DNA of 32,286 nt from Eubacteriales Family XIII. Incertae Sedis bacterium (lineage in GTDB: Bacteria > Bacillota > Clostridia > Peptostreptococcales > Anaerovoracaceae). The stretch spans positions 1-32,286 of the forward strand of contig JAITOE010000080.1 in NCBI GenBank assembly GCA_031290135.1, in the 5' to 3' direction. The notes under the pieces were generated by a model, which worked only from the letters and a program-made list of their open reading frames with translations, was not told where the DNA came from and searched no databases. Made by a program: the position numbers and the translations under genes. Within the stretch, counting starts at the first letter, position 1, and each line of letters opens with the position of its first letter. This document shows positions 7,825-15,810 of this stretch, in pieces.

Positions 7825-8892
7825 TCATCTCAGCAGCATGATGTCACGCGGCGCAAGCCGGATCCGCAATTTTTCAGGGCTGTTTAGCGAATTCCATGTT
7901 TCTTTTTGCATTTCCGCGCGCAAAAGCGAATAACCTGTGTCGCCGCCCGCCGTTTTCAGCATGATCACCGTTCCGAACACGTCGTCCACCACGCGTTCCA
8001 CCTCACAGTCGAACACGTTTTCGCCCTCCGCTTCCGCAGGACGCACAAAATGCGCCCGCACGCCGACATAGCGCAGGCCGTCCGGTATCTTGTCCGCAAC
8101 CGTAAGTTCGGCGCCCCAGTCCGGCGCATAGATTTTGCCGCTTGGCAGCGCCTCCGCGCGGGAGTAGTTCTTGCAGCCGGAGATCAGTGCCGCCGACAGC
8201 GTTTCCGGCGCGTGGAACAGGCTACGCACGTCGCGCGCGGCCTCGCCGCGGCCGCGGTCAAGGACGCAGACCTTGTCCGACAGGCGGTACACCTCGTCCC
8301 GTGAGTGGGACACGAACACGGACGGCAGGCCGAGCTTCCGCAGCGTGTCCGACAATTCGAGTTCAAGCTGCCAGCGAAGATAATCATCCAGCGCCGAAAA
8401 AGGCTCGTCCAATAAAATCGCCTTCGGCTCCGACGCGAGCATGCGCGCGAGCGCGACGCGCTGCCGTTCCCCGCCAGACAGTTCCAAGGGGCGGCGGTTT
8501 TCGAGCCCGCCTGCGCGAACCGTTTCAATCCAGCACTTCGCCGCCGCGATTTTTTCATCCCGTGACGGCGCGCGCACGCCCGCGGCCACGTTTTGCAAGA
8601 CCGTCATGTTCGGAAACAGCGCATAATTTTGGAACATATATCCGACGCGCCGGCGCTGGGGCGAAAGGTTGATGCCTTTCTCCGAATCAAACAACACCTG
8701 CGCGCCCAAGGTGATGCTGCCCGAATCCGGGCGAAGGATCCCAGCGATGCATTGCAGCGTCAGGCTTTTGCCGCAGCCGGAGGCGCCGAGGAGCGCCAGC
8801 GTTTCCTGTGGACTGGCGGTGAAAGCGACGTCCAGCGTGAAACCCGGCAGGCGTTTCCGGATTGACACGGAGAGCGCGGCGTTGTCATGCAT
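7825..8892 (-). CDS. modC: Molybdate ABC transporter ATP-binding protein
   Basis: This 355-residue ATPase subunit energises molybdate (or tungstate) import. Motifs: Walker A GASGCGKS (36-43), Q-loop in MFQNYALFP, signature LSGGE (138-142), Walker B ILLDEP with D162 and E163, and the switch histidine in VSHSRDE. About 110 further residues follow the ATPase core and fit a TOBE/Mop-like regulatory domain, usual for ModC. Its ATG overlaps the end of modB by 8 bp, so translation is probably coupled. The gene order modA-modB-modC supports molybdate over other anions, although tungstate cannot be excluded from sequence alone. Confidence 0.93.
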   Translation of the reverse strand: MHDNAALSVSIRKRLPGFTLDVAFTASPQETLALLGASGCGKSLTLQCIAGILRPDSGSITLGAQVLFDSEKGINLSPQRRRVGYMFQNYALFPNMTVLQNVAAGVRAPSRDEKIAAAKCWIETVRAGGLENRRPLELSGGERQRVALARMLASEPKAILLDEPFSALDDYLRWQLELELSDTLRKLGLPSVFVSHSRDEVYRLSDKVCVLDRGRGEAARDVRSLFHAPETLSAALISGCKNYSRAEALPSGKIYAPDWGAELTVADKIPDGLRYVGVRAHFVRPAEAEGENVFDCEVERVVDDVFGTVIMLKTAGGDTGYSLLRAEMQKETWNSLNSPEKLRIRLAPRDIMLLR

Positions 8893-9535
8893 TGCGGCGC
8901 CTCCCTTCGGCGAAGTTTAAGAACAGCAGCACGATAACGGAAATCGCGATGTTCACGGCGACCCATCTGTAAGCCAGACCGTCGTCGCCGGTGCGCCAGA
9001 GCTGGTAGACCGTCGTGGAGATGATTGCCGTCCGTCCGGGCGTGTAGCCCGCAAGCATGCTCGTCGCGCCGTATTCGCCCAGCGCGCGTGCGAACGCGAG
9101 TATCGTGCCCGCCAGGATTCCGGCGCGGCAGTTGGGCAGGGTGATGCGCCAGAAGATATAGGTGTTGGACAGACCCAGCGTCTGCCCCGAATGACGCAGC
9201 GTGTGGTCAAAGGAGGCAAACGCGCCCCGCGCCGTCCTGTACATGAGGGGAAAGGCGACGGCAATGGACGCAAACACCGCGGAATACCAGACCATCGCCA
9301 TCTTCCACCCGGTGAGCATGCCAAAAAAGCCTTTCGGACCGAGCATTTTCAGCAGGAAGAAGCCGACGACCGTCGGCGGAAGCACCAGCGGCAGGGTCAG
9401 TATCACGTCGATCACGCCGCGCACGGCACGCGGCAGACGTTCGATATAATACGCGGCGAAGATGCCGGCGAAGAACGTGACTGCCGTCGAGATCGCCGCG
9501 ACGCGCAGCGAATTAAACAGCGGAAACAGATCCAT
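8885..9535 (-). CDS. modB: Molybdate ABC transporter permease
   Basis: This is the integral membrane subunit with about five to six hydrophobic segments, including LPLVLPPTVVGFFLL. The EAA-type loop that docks on the ATPase is seen in SGQTLGLSNTYIFWRITLP, and ALGEYGATSMLAGYTPGRT is typical of ModB. I choose the ATG at 9535 (216 residues, starting MDLFPLF) because GGGAGG lies 6 bases upstream; the frame extends ten codons further without a ribosome site. Unlike modC, it is separated from modA by 219 bp of inverted-repeat-rich sequence, so its expression may be tuned separately from the binding protein. Confidence 0.92.
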   Translation of the reverse strand: MDLFPLFNSLRVAAISTAVTFFAGIFAAYYIERLPRAVRGVIDVILTLPLVLPPTVVGFFLLKMLGPKGFFGMLTGWKMAMVWYSAVFASIAVAFPLMYRTARGAFASFDHTLRHSGQTLGLSNTYIFWRITLPNCRAGILAGTILAFARALGEYGATSMLAGYTPGRTAIISTTVYQLWRTGDDGLAYRWVAVNIAISVIVLLFLNFAEGRRRNA

Positions 9536-9636
9536 TTGCGCCTCCCGTATTACCCTGTTTGCCATAAAAGAGCGGCTGCCAATCAGTCCGATTCACACGC
9601 TCCGGGGATTGATATACTCGTGTTTATTACAAAATT

Positions 9637-9657
9637 CCGCCCGCAATCAGCGGGCGG
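9637..9657 (-). terminator. GC-rich hairpin between modA and modB, terminator-like
   Basis: CCGCCCGC (9637-9644) and GCGGGCGG (9650-9657) form a perfect 8-bp stem with a 5-base loop. On the minus strand it is followed by AATTTTG, a short and interrupted T-run, so it could be a partial terminator that lowers modBC relative to modA. Outer TTCCGC/GCGGAA pairing may extend the structure. Confidence 0.5.
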
Positions 9658-9675
9658 GTTGCGGAAACGAGTATT

Positions 9676-9722
9676 ACCGGTTCGCATAGCGGTAAATGTT
9701 TTCGCGAACCGGTATTACCGCT
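9676..9722. repeat. Nested inverted repeats in the modA-modB leader
   Basis: ACCGGTTCGC (9676-9685) pairs perfectly with GCGAACCGGT (9704-9713). AGCGGTAA (9688-9695) pairs perfectly with TTACCGCT (9715-9722). The two pairings interleave, so in RNA they exclude each other. A third 6-bp option, TTACCG with CGGTAA, also exists. The element lies just downstream of the modA stop in transcription order. Confidence 0.6.
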
Positions 9723-9754
9723 CCTGTTGTAAGCAACGAAAAACAAACGCCGGC

Positions 9755-10969
9755 TTAGTCGGCGATGGTGAATCCGACCTCTTTGAACACCTCGGACGCC
9801 TTCGGCGTGCGGAGGAATGCCAGATAGCTGGCGGCGGCGGCCTGGTTCTTGGACGCGGCCAGGACGGCCGCCGGGTAAACGACCGGGGTCACCAACGAAC
9901 CTGCGGGCGGATTTGCCACGATTTCAAGTTTCGCGGAGTACGCGTCGGTGCCGTAGACGACGCCGCAGTCCACGACGCTTTCCTGAACCCAGGACGTGAC
10001 TTCCTTGACGTTGCTGCCGAAAGTCACGTTCTTCTGGAACGCGTCGTTCCACAGCCCCATTGAGGTGAAGATTTCCTTTGCGTATGCGCCGACGGGCACA
10101 TCATCGTTGCCGAGGGCGATCAGCTTCGCTTTTGACACGTCGCTGAACGCGTGGATGTCCGCTGGGTTGCCTTCCGGCACGACGAGGACGACTTTGTTTT
10201 CGACGAGATCGAAGCGCGTGCTTTCCGTGACCGCTTTTTCGTCCGAAAGCGTGTTCATCTGCTTCTGGGCGGCGGAAATGAACACGTCGGCCTCGGCGCC
10301 TTCCTGAATCTGGGTGAGGAGCGTCCCCGATGAATCAAAGGTCGCGACAAGCTTGGCGTTGGGCGCCGCGGCTTTGTACAGCTCGGTGATTTCATTGATG
10401 GTTTCGGTCATGGAAGCGGCGGCGAAGATGTTCAGCGTGACCGGCGCCATGGCGTAATCGCTCGCGCTGTAAATGAACACCTCTTTGGTCGCTTCGGTAT
10501 AATCCACGCCGAAATCAAGCGCCTCCGCGATGTCGCGGAGCTTGAAGTAATTGTTGCCTTCGATGTTGTACGCCGTGAGGCTGAGGGCTTTGCCGTCAAG
10601 GGTGATTTTCGCGGCGGTCGCCGTCGCGGGATAGGACTTTGTTCCGCGGCTGGCAAGTTCGCCGCCCACAGATGTATACGCGGAGCCGCCGGTGATGGCG
10701 ATGGTGTTCGCCTTGCTGTCCCATGACACTTCAAACTGCGCCGCAGTGCTGCTGAGCGCGGCGGCAAGGTCGCGGAGCTTGAAATAATTGCTGCCGCCGA
10801 TGTTGTACGCGTCAAACGCGACCGCGCCGCCATCGACGGATACCTTGTAGGCGGTGGGCGCCGCCGTGATGTCCGCCGCGCCGGCAAGGGCCGGGAATCC
10901 CATGACGGCTGCAAGGACAACCGTGAGGATCATTGTGATGATTTTTGTGTTATACCGTGACTTTACCAT
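9755..10969 (-). CDS. modA: Molybdate-binding protein with N-terminal copper-amine-oxidase-like stalk repeats
   Basis: The start is the ATG at 10969 (404 residues): GGGAGG lies 7 bases upstream, and an ATG 15 bp further up contains that ribosome site itself. Residues 1 to about 31 are a Sec signal peptide ending ALAGAA. Two copies of the copper amine oxidase N-terminal-type domain follow, each with the hallmark YNIxGxNYFKLRD (near 55-67 and 134-146). From about 177 onward is a ModA-type periplasmic-binding domain (NIFAAASMTETI, FDSSGTLLTQIQEGAEADVF). No cysteine follows the signal peptide, so this is not an ordinary lipoprotein; the stalk domains may keep it at the cell surface. ModA is usually about 250 residues, so the extra 150 are the fusion. 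Next to modBC it delivers molybdate to the permease. Confidence 0.92.
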   Translation of the reverse strand: MVKSRYNTKIITMILTVVLAAVMGFPALAGAADITAAPTAYKVSVDGGAVAFDAYNIGGSNYFKLRDLAAALSSTAAQFEVSWDSKANTIAITGGSAYTSVGGELASRGTKSYPATATAAKITLDGKALSLTAYNIEGNNYFKLRDIAEALDFGVDYTEATKEVFIYSASDYAMAPVTLNIFAAASMTETINEITELYKAAAPNAKLVATFDSSGTLLTQIQEGAEADVFISAAQKQMNTLSDEKAVTESTRFDLVENKVVLVVPEGNPADIHAFSDVSKAKLIALGNDDVPVGAYAKEIFTSMGLWNDAFQKNVTFGSNVKEVTSWVQESVVDCGVVYGTDAYSAKLEIVANPPAGSLVTPVVYPAAVLAASKNQAAAASYLAFLRTPKASEVFKEVGFTIAD

Positions 10970-11023
10970 GTGCGTTCCTCCCATTCATGAATGTGCTCTG
11001 TCGGTTATAGCGCCAATGTCTTC

Positions 11024-11052
11024 AACATATCATACTTGAAACGTAAAGTCAA
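11024..11052 (-). promoter_or_regulatory. Predicted promoter of modABC
   Basis: On the minus strand a TTGACT -35 box (11047-11052) is 17 bp from a TATGTT -10 box (11024-11029). It is about 55 bp upstream of the modA start. I see no sequence I can assign as a ModE or molybdenum-cofactor RNA site. Confidence 0.55.
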
Positions 11053-11092
11053 TATAAAATGTCTTTATGTGCCATTTTATGCGTTAATTCGT

Positions 11093-12427
11093 TTATTTAT
11101 CGAGTCTTTGCGCGGCATCCATCAGAACCGCGTGTTCGTTCTCCAGCTCCCCTTCTATTACAAGATCCAGCAGACGATCCAGCGTCTGCCCGATCCCGCG
11201 TCCTTCCGGCATGCCCGCCGCGATCAGGTCTCGGCCGCTGACTGCCAGATCCCGCAGCGAAAAGCACTGGTTTTCCAGAAAAATCCGCTCCAGCACGAAG
11301 GGGATCTCCGCAAGCTGGCGCATCCGTTTTTTCCGCGTCCTTGCGCTCTGTGCCAGCGCGTCCGCGCGCCGTACCTCCAGCAATCGCCTGAACTGCGTTT
11401 CGCCCAGACGGTTCAGCCGGCGCTTCACCTTAGAAATGTCCGGCGCCAGCTCCGAATCATGGAAATAGACCAGCTCCTTCACGTCCGCAGTCAGATCGTT
11501 CGGAAACCGCAGGCGGCGCAAAATACGTTCCGTCATTTCCGCGCCGCGCGCCGGGTGGCCGTAGAAATGATCGAATCCGTCCTTGCCCACGCAATGGGAG
11601 CCGGGTTTCCCTATGTCGTGCAGCAGCAGGGCCAGCCGCAGGGTCAGGTCGGCCGGCGCGGCTTCCACCGCGTGCAAGGTGTGTTCCCAGACATCCAGAT
11701 AATGATAGGGATTTGCCTGCGGAAAAGCACACATCGGCGCGATTTCCGGCAAAACCACGGCGATCACGTCCGCAAATTCCCGCAGCGCCGCCGTCGCGCC
11801 CGCGCCTGTCAGCAGCTTGCCAAGCTCCGCGCTCACGCGTTCAGGCGCGATGGCAAGCAGCTGTTTTTTATTTTTGTGCAGGCTGTCCCGCGTAGCCGGG
11901 TCGATGGAGAAGTTCAGGCGCGCGGCAAAACGCAGGGCGCGCATCATCCGCAGCGCGTCTTCCCGGAAGCGCAGGTCCGCTTCGCCCACGGCACGTATCC
12001 GTTTCGCTTCCAGATCTTCCCTGCCGCCAAAATAGTCGATAAGGCCGGCATCCGGGCGATACGCCATCGCGTTGACCGTAAAATCACGGCGCGCCAGGTC
12101 TTCCCGCAGACTTTTTACGAATTTCACCTGATCCGGGCGGCGGCAGTCGCTGTACGCCCCGTCGAAGCGGTAGGTGGCGACGTCAAAATTCCCGTCCTCC
12201 GTCACGACGGTCACTGCGCCGAACCGAAGCCCCGTTTCCAGGATCCGGTAGCCCGCAAGGCAGGCTGCCGCTTCGTCCGGCGTGGCGGCGGTACAGATAT
12301 CCCAGTCTGCGGGCGTCAAGCCAAGGAGGCTGTCACGTACACAGCCTCCCACGACGCAGGTTTCAAACCCGTTTTCCTCCAAAATTCTTATGATTTTTTC
12401 GGCCTCGGCCGGAAGCGCGATTTTCAT
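11093..12427 (-). CDS. cca: CCA-adding tRNA nucleotidyltransferase with HD domain
   Basis: This enzyme adds or repairs the 3' CCA of tRNAs in the cytosol. The 444-residue protein starts at the ATG at 12427 (MKIALP), which matches the family's usual N-terminus; two ATGs lie 15-18 bp upstream and are possible. Class II nucleotidyltransferase motifs are clear: GGCVRD (27-32), DWDICT with catalytic D41 and D43, RRDFTVNAMAY near 113-123, and the base-selecting EDALR near 156-160. An HD domain (LLLHDIGKP) follows. A poly(A) polymerase of the same family is the alternative, but a Gram-positive with this arrangement favours CCA addition. The regulator gene upstream ends only 40 bp away, so the two may share a transcript. 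Confidence 0.92.
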   Translation of the reverse strand: MKIALPAEAEKIIRILEENGFETCVVGGCVRDSLLGLTPADWDICTAATPDEAAACLAGYRILETGLRFGAVTVVTEDGNFDVATYRFDGAYSDCRRPDQVKFVKSLREDLARRDFTVNAMAYRPDAGLIDYFGGREDLEAKRIRAVGEADLRFREDALRMMRALRFAARLNFSIDPATRDSLHKNKKQLLAIAPERVSAELGKLLTGAGATAALREFADVIAVVLPEIAPMCAFPQANPYHYLDVWEHTLHAVEAAPADLTLRLALLLHDIGKPGSHCVGKDGFDHFYGHPARGAEMTERILRRLRFPNDLTADVKELVYFHDSELAPDISKVKRRLNRLGETQFRRLLEVRRADALAQSARTRKKRMRQLAEIPFVLERIFLENQCFSLRDLAVSGRDLIAAGMPEGRGIGQTLDRLLDLVIEGELENEHAVLMDAAQRLDK

Positions 12428-12467
12428 GTTTCCAGTATACATCACAAACCAAGGTCTTTCAAGGGTT

Positions 12468-13454
12468 TTACGCTTCGCCCGCCTCGCCTTCGCTTACGTG
12501 TTCGCTTACGAACTTCGTGCGCGACCTTTTTTTGAAGCGCACGCCGTTCTTGTGCGCGCAGGATTGCCGGAATTTCATCGGGGATATCCCCAGTTCTTTC
12601 TTGAACATCCTGCAAAAGTAAGAACCGTCCGTGAACCCCATCGCTTTCGCTATGTCGCCCATGCTCATCTCCGTGTTCACGATCAGGCGCTTCGCCTCCG
12701 CGATTTCCACCTTTTTGATGAATTCGCCGGGAGTAAGGCCCGTCTGCCGCTTGACCTGCACATTCAGGCAGCCCATGGACACATTGAGCCTGTCTGCGAA
12801 GTACCGGACGGACTGCCGCTGCGCCACATGCTTATGCACAAGTTTCTGGAAATTTTCGTACAGCGTCGAATATCTCTGCTGCGGCGCATTGTTCGCATTC
12901 TTCCGCTGGAAACTGCGGAAAAGCTGGATCAGGAAGATGTTCAGGTATGCGCGTATGATGGCTGCGTATTCCGGTCCCTTGGCGCGGTGTTCCTTGTCCA
13001 TCATTCCGATCAGTTCCTCCATCTGCCGCATTTCGTAAGCGTTCAGCGGCACGCCGAGCCCGCCCATCTCCCTGAAAAGATTCAGTTCCCATACGGCGTT
13101 CACACTGAGGGTCGTGTCGATCAGGAAATCCTCGTTGAAATAAATCATCGTTCCATCGATGTCCGTCACGCCTTCCCAATAATGCACCTGGCCTGGGCAG
13201 ATCAGAAACACCATGTCCGAAATGTTTTCGTGGGACGTGTAGTCCAGAACGTGATGCCCGTCCGACTTTTTCACGAACAAAATTTCATAGAACGGATGGC
13301 GGTGCGGCTTGCTTGCCCCGTCTTCCGTGGCAGAATCTGCGATGTCGCTTGTGATTTCAAAAGCCACGCCGTCGTAGGGGTTCACCTCAAAACAGTCATG
13401 TACCGGGATATTGATCTTCAGAACTTCTCTTTTGCTGTCATTTCTTTTTTTCAT
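12468..13454 (-). CDS. AraC family transcriptional regulator with cupin-like sensor domain
   Basis: This 328-residue DNA-binding regulator has an N-terminal cupin-like sensor, seen in the KPHRHPFYEILFV metal/ligand-pocket motif and the beta-rich stretch after it. The C-terminal 100 residues carry the double helix-turn-helix of AraC proteins, with the second HTH in MSMGDIAKAMGFTDGSYFCRMFKKELGISP. The tail after the HTH is lysine- and glutamate-rich. GAGGAG lies upstream of the ATG at 13454. No sugar or catabolic gene is adjacent; the gene is followed closely by cca and preceded by a large AT-rich gap, so its target cannot be read from context. HRHPFYE-type members often sense carbohydrates or aromatic acids. 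Confidence 0.88.
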   Translation of the reverse strand: MKKRNDSKREVLKINIPVHDCFEVNPYDGVAFEITSDIADSATEDGASKPHRHPFYEILFVKKSDGHHVLDYTSHENISDMVFLICPGQVHYWEGVTDIDGTMIYFNEDFLIDTTLSVNAVWELNLFREMGGLGVPLNAYEMRQMEELIGMMDKEHRAKGPEYAAIIRAYLNIFLIQLFRSFQRKNANNAPQQRYSTLYENFQKLVHKHVAQRQSVRYFADRLNVSMGCLNVQVKRQTGLTPGEFIKKVEIAEAKRLIVNTEMSMGDIAKAMGFTDGSYFCRMFKKELGISPMKFRQSCAHKNGVRFKKRSRTKFVSEHVSEGEAGEA

Positions 13455-13567
13455 GAATAACGCTCCTCTCTACTACCTTTTTTCTTCCATTCGTTCATTC
13501 ATTCTTGTTCCTGCCCGTTTCCCGTCTGACGCGCCGTCGAGGGGTTTTCGGCGAATTTGCGCGTAAG

Positions 13568-13597
13568 GAAATACGCCTGTGAAAACGCAGGTGTCAA
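13568..13597 (-). promoter_or_regulatory. Predicted promoter of araC-type gene with spacer dyad
   Basis: On the minus strand a perfect TTGACA -35 box (13592-13597) is 18 bp from TATTTC (13568-13573). The spacer contains an imperfect dyad, ACACCTG and CAGGCGT, which could be an operator. The leader to the regulator start would be about 107 bases. Confidence 0.45.
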
Positions 13598-13891
13598 ACG
13601 CAATTGACGTATCAGGAAATGAATGCCGCATCGCCCGAACAGAGCGAAGACTTCTTATGAAAGAACTGATATCCCCCGATGTTGGGACTTTTTTAGGAAT
13701 TTTTTATATTGCTTATGTCTATAATATACCTTAAAAATTGCATATTAAACATGAATTGGTTTAATTTTATTATTTTTTTTAATAATTCACACAGTTATTT
13801 TTTAGTTTTTGAACGAAAATTCGAAATAAAGTGTGATATTTCAATGTTTTGCGACCCGATCGACGGAGTAATGGCGGCGCCTTTCATACAT
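13598..13891. other. AT-rich intergenic region, no gene supported
   Basis: Together with 13455-13567 this is the longest gap between the minus-strand genes. From about 13680 to 13850 it is strikingly AT-rich, unlike its surroundings. A plus-strand TATAAT (13720-13725) exists without a convincing -35 box or downstream gene. A 62-codon open frame on the plus strand has no ribosome site and no recognisable content. No clear terminator for lipA is seen. Confidence 0.5.
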
Positions 13892-14755
13892 TCATAATCC
13901 GAGCGCTTCCCCCGCGTGGTAGGAGCTTCTGACAAACGGCGCGGAAGCGACGAACGAAAAGCCTTTCTCTTTTGCCATCTCGGCATATTCCGCGAATTGA
14001 TCCGGGTGGACATAGGCGCAGACGGGGTGGTGCGCCCGCGACGGGGCCAGATACTGCCCTATGGTAAGAAATTCACAGCCGGCCGCGCGCAGATCGTCAA
14101 ACAATGCCGTGACCTGGTTTTTTGTTTCTCCGAGCCCCAGCATGATGCCGCTTTTGCTGCGGATGTCCGGGTTCATCTGCTTGATGCCGCGAATCAGGTC
14201 CAGCGAACGCCTGTAATCGGCCTGCGGCCTGACTGCCGGATAGAGGGCGGCCACCGTTTCCATATTGTGGCTGATCACGGAAGGTTTTGCGTCCGCGACG
14301 CGCGCGAGGGCATCTTCGCTCCCTTTGAAATCCGGAACCAGCACCTCCGTGGCGGTGTCCGGGCTGTGGCGGCGTATCGCCTCGACGACGTCCGCAAACT
14401 GGGAAGCGCCGCCGTCCGGCAGGTCGTCCCTTGTCACGGACGTGATCACGGCATAGCGCAAACCGAGCCGCTTCACCGCTTCCGCCGTGCGTTCCGGCTC
14501 CTGCGGGTCCAGCGGCTGCGGCACGCCTGCGCGGACGTTGCAGAAACGGCAGTTGCGCGTGCAATTCGTGCCGAGTATCATGAAGGTGGCCGTTTTGGAA
14601 GCGAAACATTCCATGTAATTCGGGCAATGCGCTTCCCGGCAAACGGTGTTCAGGTTCAATTCTTCCAGCAGGGCCTCCACCGCGTCCCTGTTTGGATCGG
14701 CGGCATAGGTTTTACGCAGCCATTCCGGTTTTCTGTCCATTTGATTTTCACTCAT
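13892..14755 (-). CDS. lipA: Lipoyl synthase (radical SAM)
   Basis: LipA inserts two sulfurs into protein-bound octanoyl groups to make lipoyl cofactor. Both iron-sulfur sites are complete: the auxiliary cluster motif CREAHCPNYMEC (C39, C44, C50) and the radical SAM motif CTRNCRFC (C65, C69, C72), plus the C-terminal RSSYHAGE serine motif. I place the start at the ATG at 14755 (287 residues); a GTG precedes it directly, and an ATG five codons in (MDRKPEW) would also fit the family. No good ribosome site is visible; instead a strong hairpin ends 6 bases upstream. It follows lplA by 41 bp and shares the yajC-lplA transcript. Lipoylated targets (glycine cleavage or 2-oxoacid dehydrogenases) are not in this window. 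Confidence 0.95.
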   Translation of the reverse strand: MSENQMDRKPEWLRKTYAADPNRDAVEALLEELNLNTVCREAHCPNYMECFASKTATFMILGTNCTRNCRFCNVRAGVPQPLDPQEPERTAEAVKRLGLRYAVITSVTRDDLPDGGASQFADVVEAIRRHSPDTATEVLVPDFKGSEDALARVADAKPSVISHNMETVAALYPAVRPQADYRRSLDLIRGIKQMNPDIRSKSGIMLGLGETKNQVTALFDDLRAAGCEFLTIGQYLAPSRAHHPVCAYVHPDQFAEYAEMAKEKGFSFVASAPFVRSSYHAGEALGL

Positions 14756-14761
14756 CACGTG

Positions 14762-14788
14762 GCCGCAGGGTTACGCCCGCCCTGCGGC
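14762..14788 (-). promoter_or_regulatory. Hairpin immediately upstream of lipA
   Basis: GCCGCAGGG (14762-14770) and CCCTGCGGC (14780-14788) are perfectly complementary with a 9-base loop. The hairpin occupies almost the whole lplA-lipA gap, where a ribosome site would be expected. No T-run follows, so it is not a standard terminator; it may limit lipA translation or be a processing or stabilising element. Confidence 0.55.
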
Positions 14789-14796
14789 GGCGGAAC

Positions 14797-15810
14797 CTAC
14801 GTAACTATATTAAACATGCAGGCTATCAGTTCCTCTGCGGTAATCGATCCCAGACAGGGGCGCAAATCCGTCGTTTCCAGTGTCCGGCGGACGTCTTCCA
14901 CGCGGTACGTCCTGCCTTTTAGCTGTTCTTCCAGCGAACGCACGGAAACCAGCGACAAAAAATCGCCATGGATCCTGCATTCGGATATGCGCCCCTTTTC
15001 GATTTCAAGATACGTCTCGATTTTTCCGCCGGGAAAACGTTTCGCGTTGGCAAAGGAAAACTTCGGCGCTTTCCCGAACGTCCATTCAGGGTTCGCGTAT
15101 TTTTCGGCGCGGATGGCTTCGATTTCCCGGATGTCCTGTTCCGTCAGATGGTATTCCCGGATATCCAGGTCTTCAAACAGATGCTGCTTGAGCCTGTCCC
15201 AAAAGATACGCGGCGGACAGGGCGATTCCAGATATTCAATCAGGTTTGTGACACGGCTCCGCATGGAGCGCAGGGCTTTGGATTTGATTTTTCCCTCATC
15301 TGTTTTCAGAAACCGCGTAAGCTCTTCCAGATCCGTGTCAAAAAGCAGGGAGCCGTGGCTGCACAGCTTTCCTTTCGCGATGAACTGCGCCAGGCCGGAA
15401 ACCTTTTTGCCGTCCACCAGGATGTCGTTGCGGCCTTCCAGGCGCGCGGGGATCCCCATCTGGTACAAGGCACGGATCACGGGCTCCGCCGCGGCACACA
15501 TGGCCATCTGCTTCGCGTCGTCGTTTTCGCCATAGGGCAGGATGACCGTAAAAAGCAAGGCGCCCAAATCGGTGAAGATTGTCCCGCCTCCGCTGGAACG
15601 TCTCACGATTTGGACACCCGATTTCTCCGCCTCCGCGAGATCGATCTCGGCGGCGGCGATTTGGTTCCTGCCAAGCATCGCGCATTTTTCTGTCTGCCAT
15701 ATCATCCAAATCGGTTCTTTGCCTTGAAAATGCCGCATGCAATATTCTTCGGCGGCGAAATGGAACGCCGCTTCGGTTGAACGTGGTTCAATATAGATCA
15801 ATTCGCTCAT
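14797..15810 (-). CDS. lplA: Lipoate-protein ligase
   Basis: This cytosolic enzyme activates free lipoate (or octanoate) with ATP and attaches it to lipoyl domains. The 337 residues include the lipoate-loop RRSSGGGTIFTDLGALL (70-86) and the catalytic lysine region DGKKVSGLAQF (K135-K136), then a C-terminal accessory domain of the bacterial two-domain type. The start ATG overlaps the yajC stop (ATGA), with GAGGAAAA just before it. Having both ligase and synthase in one operon suggests the cell can salvage lipoate or attach octanoate and then sulfurate it. No separate LipB octanoyltransferase is seen, which fits LplA supplying the octanoyl group, but that is inference. Confidence 0.93.
   Translation of the reverse strand: MSELIYIEPRSTEAAFHFAAEEYCMRHFQGKEPIWMIWQTEKCAMLGRNQIAAAEIDLAEAEKSGVQIVRRSSGGGTIFTDLGALLFTVILPYGENDDAKQMAMCAAAEPVIRALYQMGIPARLEGRNDILVDGKKVSGLAQFIAKGKLCSHGSLLFDTDLEELTRFLKTDEGKIKSKALRSMRSRVTNLIEYLESPCPPRIFWDRLKQHLFEDLDIREYHLTEQDIREIEAIRAEKYANPEWTFGKAPKFSFANAKRFPGGKIETYLEIEKGRISECRIHGDFLSLVSVRSLEEQLKGRTYRVEDVRRTLETTDLRPCLGSITAEELIACMFNIVT

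Noticed and set aside
10991-12535. 514-codon plus-strand open frame opposite cca
   Set aside because: Antisense shadow of the CCA-adding enzyme; rich in R, H and Q as expected from reversed coding DNA.
12621-12634. GAACCGTCC word in the araC-type gene
   Set aside because: Only the short core word matches; it encodes part of the conserved HTH (FTDGSYF) and has no repeat units around it.
13709-13897. 62-codon plus-strand frame in the AT-rich gap
   Set aside because: It begins at a TTG with no ribosome site, low-complexity AT-driven residues and overlaps the end of lipA.
13916-15535. 539-codon plus-strand open frame opposite lipA and lplA
   Set aside because: Antisense to two genes with full catalytic motifs; no ribosome site and no family resemblance.
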